From: Thermodesulfobacteriota bacterium
GTDB lineage: Bacteria; Desulfobacterota_D; UBA1144; Nemesobacterales; CSP1-2
Assembly (NCBI GenBank): GCA_035559815.1
Contig: DATMAT010000023.1
Location: forward strand, 248,001-312,000
Direction of reading: 5' to 3'
Length of the DNA: 64,000 nucleotides
Part shown: one piece after another, positions 23,285 through 33,189 of the stretch
Layout of the letters: every line of letters starts with the position of its first letter
How positions within the stretch are numbered: the first letter of the stretch is position 1
Program-made: the position numbers and the translations under genes
Notes under the pieces: generated by a model
What the model saw: the letters and a program-made list of their open reading frames with translations, nothing else
Told to the model about the DNA's origin: nothing
Database searches by the model: none

Positions 23285-24634
23285 CTATTTCAACATTCCT
23301 TCTTTCCTTAACCTTTTAATTGTGTTCTCAAAAGCCCTGACCGTCTTCTCCACATCCTCATCGGTGTGGACGGAGCTGACCAGACCGCCCAGGTGGAAGA
23401 AATCTATTCCTTCAACCAGCATGGACAACTGAAAGAGTTTGGCCAGATTCTTTTCCATTCCATTTTTGAGGATTTCGGGAGGGAGCTTAGGATTTTTTAT
23501 ATCTCCACCAGTAAAATCCTTTGGTCTCACACCCATGGTAATATGGAAAACCGAGCTATCGCCATACACACATCCTTCTACTTCATACGACCTTATTATT
23601 TCGTTCAGGGCTTTTCTAATCTCGGCCGCTTTGTTGGCCGCCTCTTTCTGAGGCTGGCCGGTTGAGACAATCTGAAGACAGGTGATCCCGGCAGCAGCCG
23701 AAACCGGGTTTGCATTGAACGTGCCCTGATGCCTAATCTTCCTTCTGTGGTCTTTCTCATCATCACCGCTAAACTTGAGTAAATCCATTACCTCGCTCCT
23801 CCCGGCGACTGCTCCGCCCGGAAACCCGCCGGCAAGGATTTTGGCAAGAGTCGTCAAGTCCGGTGTTATTCCATATGCTTGTTGAGCGCCGCCCGGAGAC
23901 CATCTGAATCCGGTTACCACCTCATCAAAAATAAGTACGACACCGTGCCTATCGGTCAGTTCTTTTAATTGATGGAGAAACCCGTCCGGAACCGGTACCT
24001 TTCCCCAGGAGCCGCCCGAAGGCTCTATTATTATTCCGGCTATATCCTCGTCGGATGCTAAGATACCTTCGACTAACGATGAGTCGCAGGGGAGCGCTAC
24101 CACGGTTTTTAAGACCCCAAAGGGAACACCGGCGGGGGCTTGTTCCCATGGCGGCCTTTCCGCCCTTATGAGGTAATCATGCCATCCGTGAAAGTGTCCT
24201 AAGAACTTAATTATCTTGCTCTTTCCGGTGAAGGCCCTGGCCAGCCGTAGGGCAAGCAGGGTAGCTTCGGTCCCGGAACCGGTGAATTTTACCCTTTCTG
24301 CCGACGGAATAAGGTTTTTTACTATCTCTCCCCATTTCACTTCAAGCTCGCTCGACCCGCCGTAGTGGGTTCCTTTGCCCATTAGCTCCCTTACGGCGCT
24401 GACTATCTCTTCTCTCCCGTGCCCCAGGAGCAATGCACCGTGGCCCATGGCAAAATCCACATATTCGTTCCCATCCACGTCCCATTTCCTCGACCCTTTC
24501 GTCTCGGCTATGTAGTTCGGGAATGGAAGTATATAACGGATGTCATGGGTCACCCCGCTGGGGAAGACATTTGCCGCCCTTTCGTAAAGGGCTTTTGACT
24601 TTGGTCTTTGCTTTATGTAGGTATCCTCTATCAT
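23285..24634 (-). CDS. Class-III PLP aminotransferase, GSA-aminomutase-like
   Basis: 449 residues. DVDGNEYVDFAMGHGALLLGH (about 52-72), FTGSGTEATLLALRLARAFTG (about 115-135), IFDEVVTGFRWSPGG (about 226-240) and the PLP lysine in TLAKILAGGFPGG are all present. The nearest named family is glutamate-1-semialdehyde 2,1-aminomutase, but true HemL is ~430 residues with a different C-terminus; this is more likely a relative with unknown substrate. It is monocistronic, with no heme genes nearby. Intact. Confidence 0.85.
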   Translation of the reverse strand: MIEDTYIKQRPKSKALYERAANVFPSGVTHDIRYILPFPNYIAETKGSRKWDVDGNEYVDFAMGHGALLLGHGREEIVSAVRELMGKGTHYGGSSELEVKWGEIVKNLIPSAERVKFTGSGTEATLLALRLARAFTGKSKIIKFLGHFHGWHDYLIRAERPPWEQAPAGVPFGVLKTVVALPCDSSLVEGILASDEDIAGIIIEPSGGSWGKVPVPDGFLHQLKELTDRHGVVLIFDEVVTGFRWSPGGAQQAYGITPDLTTLAKILAGGFPGGAVAGRSEVMDLLKFSGDDEKDHRRKIRHQGTFNANPVSAAAGITCLQIVSTGQPQKEAANKAAEIRKALNEIIRSYEVEGCVYGDSSVFHITMGVRPKDFTGGDIKNPKLPPEILKNGMEKNLAKLFQLSMLVEGIDFFHLGGLVSSVHTDEDVEKTVRAFENTIKRLRKEGMLK

Positions 24635-24730
24635 CTAAGCCCTCAGACACACGCCATCCGGAGTTTCATACATCTCTAGATAAATATGTTATATTCTAAA
24701 CAGTATAACTGGGCTAAAGATGATAATGCT

Positions 24731-25330
24731 ATGAAGAGATTAGTTCTTTTGATACCGGTAATCTTTATTATTAGCTGTTCCACCGTTTTCCCGCCTTCCA
24801 GAGAGGTAAGACCTTACCGGGCGCCTGAAACCCACCACCCGCCCAAGCCGAAGACGGTAGAGCCAGTAGCAGGCAACGTGTTTAATGCCTCTTTTAACGA
24901 CGTTTGGTCGGCAACGCTTGACGGACTTAAATGGATGAAGTGGGCCCCTGCCTTCACCGACGAGTTGGAGGGGACGATAAGATTGAAGGAGGCTTATGTC
25001 TACAGAAACTCGGGTAAGCTATTAAGGATATATAACTGGCCGCCGAGCCAGGAGACGGCTCAATCCAACATAGACGATTATCTTCTTAAAGTTTCCGATT
25101 ATAACCCGGGCTTTAATCTCGGTCGTCCGGTCTTTACCCAGGAGAGCATGATAGTCAGGCTAGGCGGGCTTTCCGAATCGAAGGTCAAGGTGGATATAGA
25201 TTACGAGATCAGGCCTTATTTTACTTCGATCGGCTTTACCGATGCGGTGAAATCAAGCGGGTATATAGAATCGCTTCTACTGGAGAGGATTAGAGAGAAC
25301 CTGAGCGGAAGACCTCAAGCCAGAAGATGA
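24731..25330 (+). CDS. Lipoprotein, unknown function
   Basis: 199 residues from the ATG at 24731. MKRLVLLIPVIFIISCS is a lipoprotein signal with the lipobox IISC (Cys16). A proline-rich stretch (about 20-47) spans out from the membrane. The folded part contains FNDVWSATLDGLKWMKW and a pattern of alternating strands, resembling BamC/NlpB-like domains in outline (F-x-x-x-W-x-x-L...). No catalytic motif is seen. Divergent from the aminotransferase, so a shared promoter region of ~95 bp is likely. Confidence 0.65.
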   Translation: MKRLVLLIPVIFIISCSTVFPPSREVRPYRAPETHHPPKPKTVEPVAGNVFNASFNDVWSATLDGLKWMKWAPAFTDELEGTIRLKEAYVYRNSGKLLRIYNWPPSQETAQSNIDDYLLKVSDYNPGFNLGRPVFTQESMIVRLGGLSESKVKVDIDYEIRPYFTSIGFTDAVKSSGYIESLLLERIRENLSGRPQARR

Positions 25331-25637
25331 TTTTTGCCAAATTTAGACTGAATAGTGGATATAACCCATGCATGGCAAACAAGCTCTGAATGTTGTCATA
25401 GCAAGATCATACATCCTGAGCCGGGTCGAAGGATGATTTTTTGAGGTGTTCGTTCTTCGACTGGGCTCAGAATGAACGGATTTTTATCTCTCTTTTTTAG
25501 CGGATGCTAATCCGCTCATACTGAGCTTGTCGAAGTATTAATTTAAGGAATTCGCCCTTCGACTCTGCTGGCTAACGGCTCGAGTGCGCTAAAGCCGGAT
25601 TATTTTAAGGGGAAATCAAGGTTTAATTGGATACTAG
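25331..25637. repeat. Intergenic region with dispersed inverted repeats
   Basis: 25400-25570 contains CATCCTGAGCCGGGTCGAAGG, TTCTTCGACTGGGCTCAGAA and CATACTGAGCTTGTCGAAG units of the same family as 10430-10600. No gene. Confidence 0.55.
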
Positions 25638-26162
25638 ATGACCACCATTCTAATCATCCTTGCTTTCGTAATCTGCACGGCGCTTCTGTTCTGGCTGGAT
25701 AGAAAAGATAAAGAAGATAAAGAGAAAGAAGAAAAGATAGACGAAGGTGTTTTTGACCTCCTCAGCAAGTTAAGCTGGAATAGTTCTCGTCATCAGATGG
25801 ATGGAAAATTACCGGAAATGGAATTTCTTGACCTGGAGGAGCAAGGTAAGCTTGACTGCATCAACTACAGGCATAAATTTAATGAAGATTTTATCGTGAG
25901 CTTTTATTTCCTCAAGGAAAAGAGCGGTAGCCTTTTGGGAGCTGATTTTTATCTTCCCCGTTTATCCAGAAGAAAACTGGACGCGATCTACAGCAGGCTC
26001 TGCAAGAAATATGGGGAACCGGTACAAAGCGGCCTGGTCGATGAAAATTCTCTTGAGTGGCATACTGGAGATAGCGTATTGGTCTTGGAAACAACCGACA
26101 GCGGCAACCTGGTCTTAGGTTTCTGGAATAAAGAGTTCTATCAAAGTCAATCGGAAGGATAA
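25638..26162 (+). CDS. Membrane-anchored protein, unknown function
   Basis: 174 residues. One N-terminal membrane helix (TTILIILAFVICTALLFWL) is followed by a highly charged stretch (DRKDKEDKEKEEK) and a soluble domain with LEWHTGDSVLVLETTDSGNL near the end. I do not recognise the family. The body has an alternating strand pattern and two cysteines. It stands alone, convergent with trpS. Confidence 0.5.
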   Translation: MTTILIILAFVICTALLFWLDRKDKEDKEKEEKIDEGVFDLLSKLSWNSSRHQMDGKLPEMEFLDLEEQGKLDCINYRHKFNEDFIVSFYFLKEKSGSLLGADFYLPRLSRRKLDAIYSRLCKKYGEPVQSGLVDENSLEWHTGDSVLVLETTDSGNLVLGFWNKEFYQSQSEG

Positions 26163-26322
26163 GATGCCCGCCCAGCGACTCTCATCGCCTCTTCGCCGTT
26201 CCTGGACCTGGAGCGGCTTACCAGTACCAGATGGATTTTTATCCTTTGCCATTTGGTGAATGTTGCTTATTACCTGTGTATGTCGCTGCTTACGAAGCTG
26301 GAATAATTCTAACCAGGTCGGT

Positions 26323-27327
26323 CTAAGGCCTGAACAAACCCATATGACTGATGATTTCCTCCATATTCTCCCCGCCGATCGCTCTGGCTCTAGCCGTCCC
26401 CTGGCGAAGAATATCCCTGACCTCATCAATCCGTTTTTCGTAGTAATTCCTCTTTTCTCGAATCGGGTCGAGAAGTTCGTTGATTGCTCTACTCAACTTT
26501 TGCTTTACTTCCACGTCGCCGACCTTTCCGGAACGGTAGCGCGTTTTCAGGTCTTCCACCTCTTCTTTATTCTTGTTGAAGGCATCGTGGTAGATGAAGA
26601 CCGGATTTCCCTCCACAGTTCCGGGTATATCCGCCCTTATTCTATTGGGGTCCGTGTACATACTGCGCACGCGCTTTTCCACGGTCTTGGGGTCATCGGA
26701 AAGATAGATACAGTTGTCCAGGCTTTTGCTCATCTTCCGATTACCGTCGGTCCCGACCAACCGGGAGGTCTCGCTCACGACCGCTTCGGGTTCGGGAAAG
26801 AACTGGCCGTATAAATAATTAAAACGCCGGGCCAGTTCGCGGGTAAGCTCCAGGTGGCTTAACTGATCCTCTCCGACCGGCACTTTCGTCGCCTTGAATA
26901 TGAGAATATCGGCCGCCATCAAAATAGGGTATCCGAGAAGGCCGACAGAATAGTTCTCTCCGATCCCCATGTCCTGAATCTTCTCTTTCAGGGTTGGTAT
27001 TCTCTCCGCCCTGGGCACCGGGCAAAGCATCGCCAGTATGGCATATAGTTCGGTAATGGCGGGTACCTGTGACTGGATGTAGAAGGTGGAACGGGTGGGG
27101 TCCATGCCCACGCTTAGCCAGTCGATTACCATCTCTAATACGTTCTTCTCCACCTCCTCAATTTTGTCATAATGAGTGGTGAGCATGTGCAGGTCAGCGA
27201 CCAGGAAAAAGCATTGGTAGTCATGCTGGAATTTTATTCGGTTGTATAGAGAGCCAACCAGGTGTCCCAGATGCAGTCGCCCCGTAGGTCGGTCTCCGGT
27301 TACCAGTATCGGCTTAGCGGTTGACAT
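26323..27327 (-). CDS. trpS: Tryptophanyl-tRNA synthetase
   Basis: 334 residues, the usual bacterial TrpS length. The class I signatures are [10 protein letters not shown] (HIGH-type, about 16-25) and RKMSKSLDN (KMSKS, about 196-204). [14 protein letters not shown] and [21 protein letters not shown] are the tryptophan and tRNA contact blocks. It charges tRNA-Trp in the cytoplasm. AGGAGG lies about 10 bases before the ATG. It is monocistronic here. Confidence 0.96.
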   Translation of the reverse strand: MSTAKPILVTGDRPTGRLHLGHLVGSLYNRIKFQHDYQCFFLVADLHMLTTHYDKIEEVEKNVLEMVIDWLSVGMDPTRSTFYIQSQVPAITELYAILAMLCPVPRAERIPTLKEKIQDMGIGENYSVGLLGYPILMAADILIFKATKVPVGEDQLSHLELTRELARRFNYLYGQFFPEPEAVVSETSRLVGTDGNRKMSKSLDNCIYLSDDPKTVEKRVRSMYTDPNRIRADIPGTVEGNPVFIYHDAFNKNKEEVEDLKTRYRSGKVGDVEVKQKLSRAINELLDPIREKRNYYEKRIDEVRDILRQGTARARAIGGENMEEIISHMGLFRP

Positions 27328-27433
27328 TTATTCAGTATTCCTCCTGGCTTCAAGTAAGTAAGCGGAACTAAATAGCGACGATTATGGATTATACTTGCGT
27401 TGATGGCAGAATTAAAGACTCCGGGCATTACTG

Positions 27434-27463
27434 TGTAGAGACGCAAAATGTTGCGTCTCTACA
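27434..27463. repeat. TGTAGAGACGCAA/TTGCGTCTCTACA hairpin
   Basis: A perfect 13-bp stem with an AATG loop. Relatives occur at 50363-50395 and 51692-51724. It might double as a structural element upstream of trpS, but dispersal argues for a repeat family. 27328-27644 holds nothing else. Confidence 0.7.
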
Positions 27464-27620
27464 AGAATTCAAACGTAAACCTTCATTTTCTAACGGTCAT
27501 GTCTTTCCTGCGGTTAAACCGGGGGGATTAATCCACGTTTTTGTTTAAAATAGGACGAAGTCCACAGGGTTTTGACACAAGAAATGATATAAAAATTGAC
27601 ACAAATTACAATATGCCATT

Positions 27621-27833
27621 TCCAACATAAAGGCCCTAGGATTAGTGATCCATTCTTTTGAAGAGGACGAGGCTAAAATTTGCGCAGAACTTTACTCTGT
27701 TGGTAAGTCTCTTGGGCTCTCTCTTGGGGATAGAGCGTGTCTCGGCTTGGGGTTAAAGCTTGGATTACCGATACTGACTGCAGATAAGACATGGTCTAAA
27801 CTTAATTTAGAGATAGACATACGCATCTTATGA
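27621..27833 (+). pseudogene. 5'-truncated VapC-like PIN gene
   Basis: The frame gives ALGLVIHSFEEDEAKICAEL and then SLGLSLGDRACLGLGLKLGLPILTADKTW, which are the last ~65 residues of a type II VapC (normally ~125-130). The first half, including the first catalytic Asp, is missing, and no antitoxin precedes it. A GTG at 27645 could start a 62-residue peptide, but it would not be an active nuclease. Confidence 0.75.
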
Positions 27834-27902
27834 TAAAGACACAGAGTGTAATCAAATACCAATAACCTTTAAGAATTCCTGGTTAATTCTCCGCTTCGTG
27901 GA

Positions 27903-28449
27903 ATGCGGCCTCCCATGAAACAAATAAATAAAAATCAAATCCACACCATCGGCCACTCAAACCGAAGCCTCGAAAATTTGATTAAAATTCTAAAATACTA
28001 CGATATTGAGGCCTTGGTGGACGTCAGGCTGTTTCCTACCTCCGGGCACAATCCTCAGTTCAAGAAAGAGGTGCTGGAAACCGAACTCCCGGAAAGCGGG
28101 ATTGAATACGTCTGGATTGAGAATCTGGGAGGGTTCAGGGTACGTGGAATATACGGAAACGGAGGAATTCTGGGTTTATTTGGAGAAATTAATCGAGATT
28201 GCAAAACAAAAGAGAACGGCGGTGATGTGCGCCGAGCTTTTGTGGTTTAAGCGCCACCGCAATTTTATTACTAATGTCCTTACCGGGCTGGGTTGGGAAG
28301 TTATTCATATTTACGACGATAGGAAATTGGATAAGCACAAGTTTGTGGAGAGCCTCTTTTGCTGGCCGGATTGCTGTGTTCATAAATTATTAACCTGGGG
28401 ATTAATCGGATATCATCTCCGCATGTCATCCTCGAACGTTCCCCGCTAA
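27903..28449 (+). pseudogene. Frameshifted DUF488-family gene
   Basis: The first frame from 27903 gives IHTIGHSNRSLENLIKIL, VDVRLFPTSGHNPQFKKE and EYVWIENLGGFR, all DUF488. The match then continues in the next frame as GYVEYTETEEFWVYLEKL, MCAELLWFKRHRNFITNVL and WEVIHIYD. The family normally has ~13-17 residues between these blocks that are absent, so a deletion of a length not divisible by three occurred near 28140. The CHR motif is altered to KRHR. The distal end runs into hairpin-repeat sequence. Confidence 0.8.
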
Positions 28450-28560
28450 AGGCATGCGGGGATAAGCTTAATCGGGGATCCATAATTAAAAACTGGATTC
28501 CCACTTCCGTGGGAATGACAAATTGCTATGTCTTCTCGCTTCCGGAAATGACAGTTATAG
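28430..28560. repeat. Hairpin repeat cluster
   Basis: TTCCCCGCTAAAGGCATGCGGGGA, split around a loop, is followed by AATCGGGGATCC and GGATTCCCACTTCCGTGGGAATGACA. These are the GGGGATGACA family seen at 11010-11165 and 63560-63760. Confidence 0.55.
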
Positions 28561-28741
28561 GCCGGGGCTGATAGGATACCGATTTAAGACCCTAGGTATA
28601 GTGAGTCAAAACCTTAGGTCGCGATTATAAGAACGGTGCTGGAGCTTTCTTCTAGCTCGGTCACCAATGGGACAATCATCTCTGAGCATTGCCCATTCTT
28701 CACATTGTCCATTATCCTCGAAAATGATTATGGCGGCGTTC

Positions 28742-30256
28742 TCAATGAGGCAGATAATCATACAATTTTTTGTGGTCGATCTTTCCGCTGGGTGTGAGCG
28801 GCATACGCTCGATGAAATAAATACGAGCGGGGGTTTTGTAAGCGGCTATTTGCTTCAGGGCAAAATCCCTCAATGCCTGTTCAGTCAGGGTTGCTCCCGA
28901 TTTAGTTACCACAAATGCAACTGGGACATGACCTTCTTTAGGATCGGGAACGCCTATGACAGCGGCTTCCGCCACGTCCGGGTGTTTATAAAGCGCCTCT
29001 TCTACCTCTCCGGGCATAATGTTGGACGTGTTTCGTATGATTATATTTTTGATACGGCCGGAGAACCAATAAGCCCCGGATTCATCCCGGCTGGCGCAAT
29101 CACCAGTCCTGAACCAGCCGTCGACAAAGGCCTCTTTTGTCGCCTGCTCATTATTCCAATAGTGCGACATTACCATATCGCCTTTGACCCAGATTTCACC
29201 TACCTCTCCAACTGGCTGGTCGTTGCCGATGCCGTCCACTATGCGCAGTTCGACGCCGGAAACCGGTTTCCCGATGCAGCCCGGGCGTTTCCATTCCGCC
29301 CTCCGGCAAATGGTTAGCCAAATTGCCTCGGTCATGCCGTAGCCCAGTTGGATGGGTTTTCCGGTTAGCTCGAAAAACCTTTTTTGCAGGGACCCGGGCA
29401 AATCATCCCCCCCGGTATAAAGCCCCCGGAGGGATGAGAACGTGTTCCGGGTACATCGGCCTGAATCGAGCAGCTTCAAGAAAATATCTATATGAGTGAT
29501 GATCAGTGTGGGCTTTTTCTCTTCTAGGCTGGTCAAGTAGGCGTCGAGGTCAAAGCCGTCATGCAAGACGGCCATTCCGCCATTCAGAAGAACGGTGAGT
29601 GTTTCCATGAGACCGCTAATGTGGCACTGGGGGTCGCATACGAGAATGATGTCTTTTCTGGTGACGCCATCTAAGGCGCTTGCGGTTGACTCCAGAATGC
29701 CTTTAACAGATCGATGGGTATGAACCACGCCTTTAGGCTCTCCGGTGGAACCAGAGGTGTAGAAGATGACGGCAGGTTGTTGTGGGGCAAAATCAGGCGG
29801 TGTAAAGTGCTCCGGTCCTTCCAGCAATGTATTAAAATCAGTGAAATCAGTGTTACTTTGCTGCCCCACTACAAATATCTTTTCAATACCAGTCTCCTTT
29901 AAATCAAGGTTGTTTAATAGCGCCAATCTGTCAGACTCGATTATGAGCCATTTAGGCAGTGCGTTTGCAAGGACGCGATGTAATTCCGGCTGTGCATAAC
30001 GGCGGTTTAACGGCATGGCTATAGCTCCCGACTTGAAACAAGCCAGATAAGTAGTCAGTATCTCAAATCCGTTTGGGAGCATGAATGCCACCCGCTCGCC
30101 TCCCAGGTCAGCACCTTTAAAATGGGAGGCGATTATATTGGCAGCGGTATCGAGGTCTTTGTAGCTGTAAGATTTATCACCAAGGATTATGGCCACCCGG
30201 CTGGGGTCCTGTCTCAATGCAGATTCCAAAAGTTGGCTGATTGCTGGGGAATTCAT
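28742..30256 (-). CDS. AMP-binding acyl-CoA synthetase/ligase
   Basis: 504 residues from the ATG at 30256, behind GGGAG. The P-loop motif FYTSGSTGEPKGVVHTHRS (about 166-184), YGMTEA (about 313), TGDCASRDESG and a GKIDHKKL end with the catalytic lysine near 495 are present. The family activates a carboxylate with ATP and transfers it to CoA; a medium- or long-chain fatty or aromatic acid is likely, but the substrate cannot be read. No partner genes are adjacent. It is divergent from mnmG. Confidence 0.9.
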   Translation of the reverse strand: MNSPAISQLLESALRQDPSRVAIILGDKSYSYKDLDTAANIIASHFKGADLGGERVAFMLPNGFEILTTYLACFKSGAIAMPLNRRYAQPELHRVLANALPKWLIIESDRLALLNNLDLKETGIEKIFVVGQQSNTDFTDFNTLLEGPEHFTPPDFAPQQPAVIFYTSGSTGEPKGVVHTHRSVKGILESTASALDGVTRKDIILVCDPQCHISGLMETLTVLLNGGMAVLHDGFDLDAYLTSLEEKKPTLIITHIDIFLKLLDSGRCTRNTFSSLRGLYTGGDDLPGSLQKRFFELTGKPIQLGYGMTEAIWLTICRRAEWKRPGCIGKPVSGVELRIVDGIGNDQPVGEVGEIWVKGDMVMSHYWNNEQATKEAFVDGWFRTGDCASRDESGAYWFSGRIKNIIIRNTSNIMPGEVEEALYKHPDVAEAAVIGVPDPKEGHVPVAFVVTKSGATLTEQALRDFALKQIAAYKTPARIYFIERMPLTPSGKIDHKKLYDYLPH

Positions 30257-30438
30257 CAAGAGGGTCTCCCATAGTTTTTCTGGATGAACATACTAAACAT
30301 TCTAAGACGGATAAGTCAAGGGCAATGAAGCAGTTTTTAGGGCCGATTTCTCCGAGCAGGAGAAGGCCGATCAATTTGACGGTTTATTGTGGAGTATTTA
30401 GAATTCTCTCAGCTAATTTTAGGGGTTTGGTGAAAACT

Positions 30439-32349
30439 ATGGCTATCACTTATCTGAAAAAACATCAGGTGATCGTAATCGGAGCGGGACACGCCGGATG
30501 CGAGGCAGCGCTCGCTTCGGCCAGGATGGGCTGTAAGACACTCGTCCTCACCGCTAATATTGACACGATCGGGCTTATGTCCTGTAATCCTTCTATTGGC
30601 GGGGTGGGAAAGGGGCATCTGGTGAAGGAGATAGATGCTTTAGGCGGCGAGATGGGAAAAGCAGCAGACGCCACTGCCATTCAATTCAGAAGACTTAACA
30701 CAAGAAAGGGAGCAGCGGTTCAGGCAACCAGGGTTCAGGCAGACAGGCAGGCTTACAAGACATACATGAGGAGAGTTCTCGAGGCAGAGAAGAACATCGA
30801 CATAAAACAGAGAATGGTGGAAGGATTCCTGGTTGAGGGGGGTAAGGTGGCAGGCGTGAAAACGAACCTGGGAGAGCATTTTTTTGCAGAGGCGGTGATA
30901 GTCACTCCGGGTACTTTTCCAAACGGTTTGATCCATATAGGGCTTACTCAGATTTCGGCAGGGCGTGCCGGGGAGGCGCCGGCATTGGGGATCTCAGATT
31001 CGTTTGACAGCCTAGGTTTTAAGATTGGTAGGCTCAAGACCGGTACTCCTCCCAGGTTGGACGGACGGACCATAAGATGGGATATTCTAGAATTGCAGCC
31101 CGGCGACCCCACTCCCAAGCCCTTTTCCTTCTCCAATTATAGGATTGAAAGGGAACAGCTTCCATGCTATATAACCTACACTAACCAGAGAAGCCACCAG
31201 GTTATCAAAAATAATCTTCATAAGTCGCCTCTCTACTCCGGGGTGATCAAAGGGGTTGGTCCTAGGTATTGTCCTTCTATCGAGGACAAAGTGGTTAAGT
31301 TTCCGGATAAGGAAAGGCATCAAATATTCCTCGAACCGGAAGGTATCGGCACCTACGAGATTTATCCTAACGGGATCTCCACCAGCCTTCCGCTCGATGT
31401 TCAATACGAATTCATAAGAACGATTAAAGGTTTAGAGGATGTGGAGATTATGAGGCCGGGATATGCGGTTGAGTATGATTTCTCCGACCCTACTCAGCTA
31501 AAGCCCACGCTAGAAACGAAGATCGTCGAGAATCTTTTTTTTGCCGGGCAGATAAACGGTACTACTGGATACGAAGAAGCGGCTTCTCAGGGTCTCATTG
31601 CCGGGATAAACGCTGCCCTTCGCCTGAGGGGAGAGGCCCCTTTCATACTAGACCGTTCGGAGGCCTATATCGGAATACTCATTGATGACCTGGTAACAAA
31701 GGGTGTAGACGAGCCCTACCGGATGTTCACCTCGCGAGCGGAGTATCGTCTCATCTTGAGAGAGGATAACGCAGACCTAAGGCTTAGGGAGAAAGGTTTC
31801 AATATTGGGTTGGTAAGAGAGGATGATTTTGAGAGATTTCTCGATAAAAGGAAAAGAATTAAAGAGGAACTGGATAGATTGCAGCATACCAAGGTTCTTC
31901 CTAATGCTCACTTCAACGAAATGTTAATACAGTTGGGTTCTTCTCCGTTGAAGAAACCGCAAACTTTGGCAGAGATCCTAAGAAGGCCGGAGATCACCTA
32001 CCGGGAACTCAGTGCAATCGACCAATCTTCTCATGCTTTGATTGATTCCGATATTTCCTTGCAAGTGGAAATGGAGGTTAAATATGAGGGGTATATTCAA
32101 AAGCAGATGGAACAGGTAGGTAAGTTTAGACAGCTTGAAAACACGAGAATACCGGATAATTTCAGCTATGAAAGCATCCCCGGCCTCTCCCGGGAAATCG
32201 TCCAAAAGCTGACACGAATCCGCCCAAGCTCTCTGGGGCAGGCAAGCAGGATATCCGGTATCACGCCTGCTGCAATTTCTGTATTAATGGTTTATCTTAA
32301 ACGAAGAGAGATGCAAAATAGGGATGTTTATTCTTCCTCGGGTTCCTGA
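30439..32349 (+). CDS. mnmG: tRNA uridine 5-carboxymethylaminomethyl modification enzyme MnmG
   Basis: 636 residues from the ATG at 30439; GTG at 30430 is an alternative. The FAD site VIGAGHAGCEAALASARMG (about 12-30), CNPSIGGVGKGHLVKEIDAL (about 50-69), and the two cysteines in PCYITYTNQ (about 237) and RYCPSIEDK (about 272) of the MnmG catalytic face are present. GTTGYEEAASQGLIAG and EYRLILREDNADLR follow. With MnmE it modifies U34 of several tRNAs. The partner mnmE is not in the window. Its 3' end overlaps a small gene on the other strand by 22 bp. Confidence 0.96.
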   Translation: MAITYLKKHQVIVIGAGHAGCEAALASARMGCKTLVLTANIDTIGLMSCNPSIGGVGKGHLVKEIDALGGEMGKAADATAIQFRRLNTRKGAAVQATRVQADRQAYKTYMRRVLEAEKNIDIKQRMVEGFLVEGGKVAGVKTNLGEHFFAEAVIVTPGTFPNGLIHIGLTQISAGRAGEAPALGISDSFDSLGFKIGRLKTGTPPRLDGRTIRWDILELQPGDPTPKPFSFSNYRIEREQLPCYITYTNQRSHQVIKNNLHKSPLYSGVIKGVGPRYCPSIEDKVVKFPDKERHQIFLEPEGIGTYEIYPNGISTSLPLDVQYEFIRTIKGLEDVEIMRPGYAVEYDFSDPTQLKPTLETKIVENLFFAGQINGTTGYEEAASQGLIAGINAALRLRGEAPFILDRSEAYIGILIDDLVTKGVDEPYRMFTSRAEYRLILREDNADLRLREKGFNIGLVREDDFERFLDKRKRIKEELDRLQHTKVLPNAHFNEMLIQLGSSPLKKPQTLAEILRRPEITYRELSAIDQSSHALIDSDISLQVEMEVKYEGYIQKQMEQVGKFRQLENTRIPDNFSYESIPGLSREIVQKLTRIRPSSLGQASRISGITPAAISVLMVYLKRREMQNRDVYSSSGS

Positions 32350-32495
32350 TTCGATTCGTCCTCCTCGGCATCAGCCAATTCCCTTTCAAGCTGTTCCATA
32401 ATATCTTCATAGTCTCCGCCGACGTAGCCCGAATTTTCCGGGTCCTCAAGCATGTCCACAAGGTCCTTTATTTTTTTACGACCCTTCTTAGCCAT
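32328..32495 (-). CDS. Small acidic protein, 55 residues
   Basis: Start ATG at 32495 behind GGAGGAAATGAATA, stop at 32328-32330. The sequence starts MAKKGRKKIKDLVDMLEDPE, then has YVGGDYEDIMEQLEREL and a very acidic tail ending EPEEE. A basic head and acidic tail with a strong ribosome-binding site make it a credible gene. It overlaps the 3' end of mnmG in antiparallel orientation. I do not recognise the family; function unknown. Confidence 0.6.
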   Translation of the reverse strand: MAKKGRKKIKDLVDMLEDPENSGYVGGDYEDIMEQLERELADAEEDESNQEPEEE

Positions 32496-32892
32496 TATTC
32501 ATTTCCTCCGTACCTTACTTGAGAATATCAGAATGAAGTCGAATTTGTTAGTGCGTCACGAGAATAGTTAAAATTAGTATTAGCACCAGATTAGCTTAGC
32601 ACGAAACAAAAATATTGGTTACGCTCTAGCTTTCGTAAAATTATAAGACCTAGTTCCTGAAAAACAAGTTTTTTCCTCTCAAGGTTGAATTACTTTCCAT
32701 CATATAATAACCTATTTTCTTCGCAGTGTATACGAAGTAGAAACAGGATTATAGACCGCTCTTGGCGCGGGGAATCGGGGGGGCTTGAAGTCGATTGCGT
32801 GTCTTGATTTTTTTCGGGCATAGGGTTATTATTTCCTACCCAAAAGGATAAATCCCCAAGAAGAAGGAAAGAGGCGGAGGTAGAAACAAAAC
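32496..32892. other. Intergenic region
   Basis: No gene or repeat recognised. The final part before the PUR-type gene contains AAGAAGAAGGAAAGAGGCGG, which supplies its ribosome-binding site. The promoter of the small acidic gene must lie in the left part. Confidence 0.4.
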
Positions 32893-33123
32893 ATGGAAAA
32901 ACTAGAGAAAGAGCATGTAAGCAAGCACGTCGACATCGAGTCCAAGAGGTTTTTTTTCGATGTGAAGGAAAACCACAAGGGGAAGTACCTAAGAATCACC
33001 GAACTAAGCGGTGGAAGGTCCTGCATAGTAATTCCACTTGGTGGAATTAGGCTTTTCAAGGAGAGATTGGGAGAAATTATACAAGAGGCTGAGAAGCTGA
33101 TCACAGTCGAAGAGGAATTTTAA
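32893..33123 (+). CDS. PUR-domain nucleic-acid-binding protein (DUF3276-like)
   Basis: 76 residues. KRFFFDVKENHKGKYLRITE and GGRSCIVIPLGGIRLFKERL follow the PUR repeat pattern (F-x-F-D-V-K-E-N-x-x-G-x-Y-L-x-I-x-E). A single PUR repeat as here dimerises to bind single-stranded DNA or RNA in bacteria. Role in this organism unknown. It is a single gene, 66 bp upstream of a tRNA. Confidence 0.85.
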   Translation: MEKLEKEHVSKHVDIESKRFFFDVKENHKGKYLRITELSGGRSCIVIPLGGIRLFKERLGEIIQEAEKLITVEEEF

Positions 33124-33189
33124 GATTCATCCCTGGGATGGGGAAGTGGAAGGGCTTTTATTTTTTCCTTTCATATAAAATTAATATCA

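Noticed and set aside
23285-24634. hemL (glutamate-1-semialdehyde aminomutase)
   Set aside because: Length and C-terminus differ from HemL and no heme genes are adjacent, so only the wider family is claimed.
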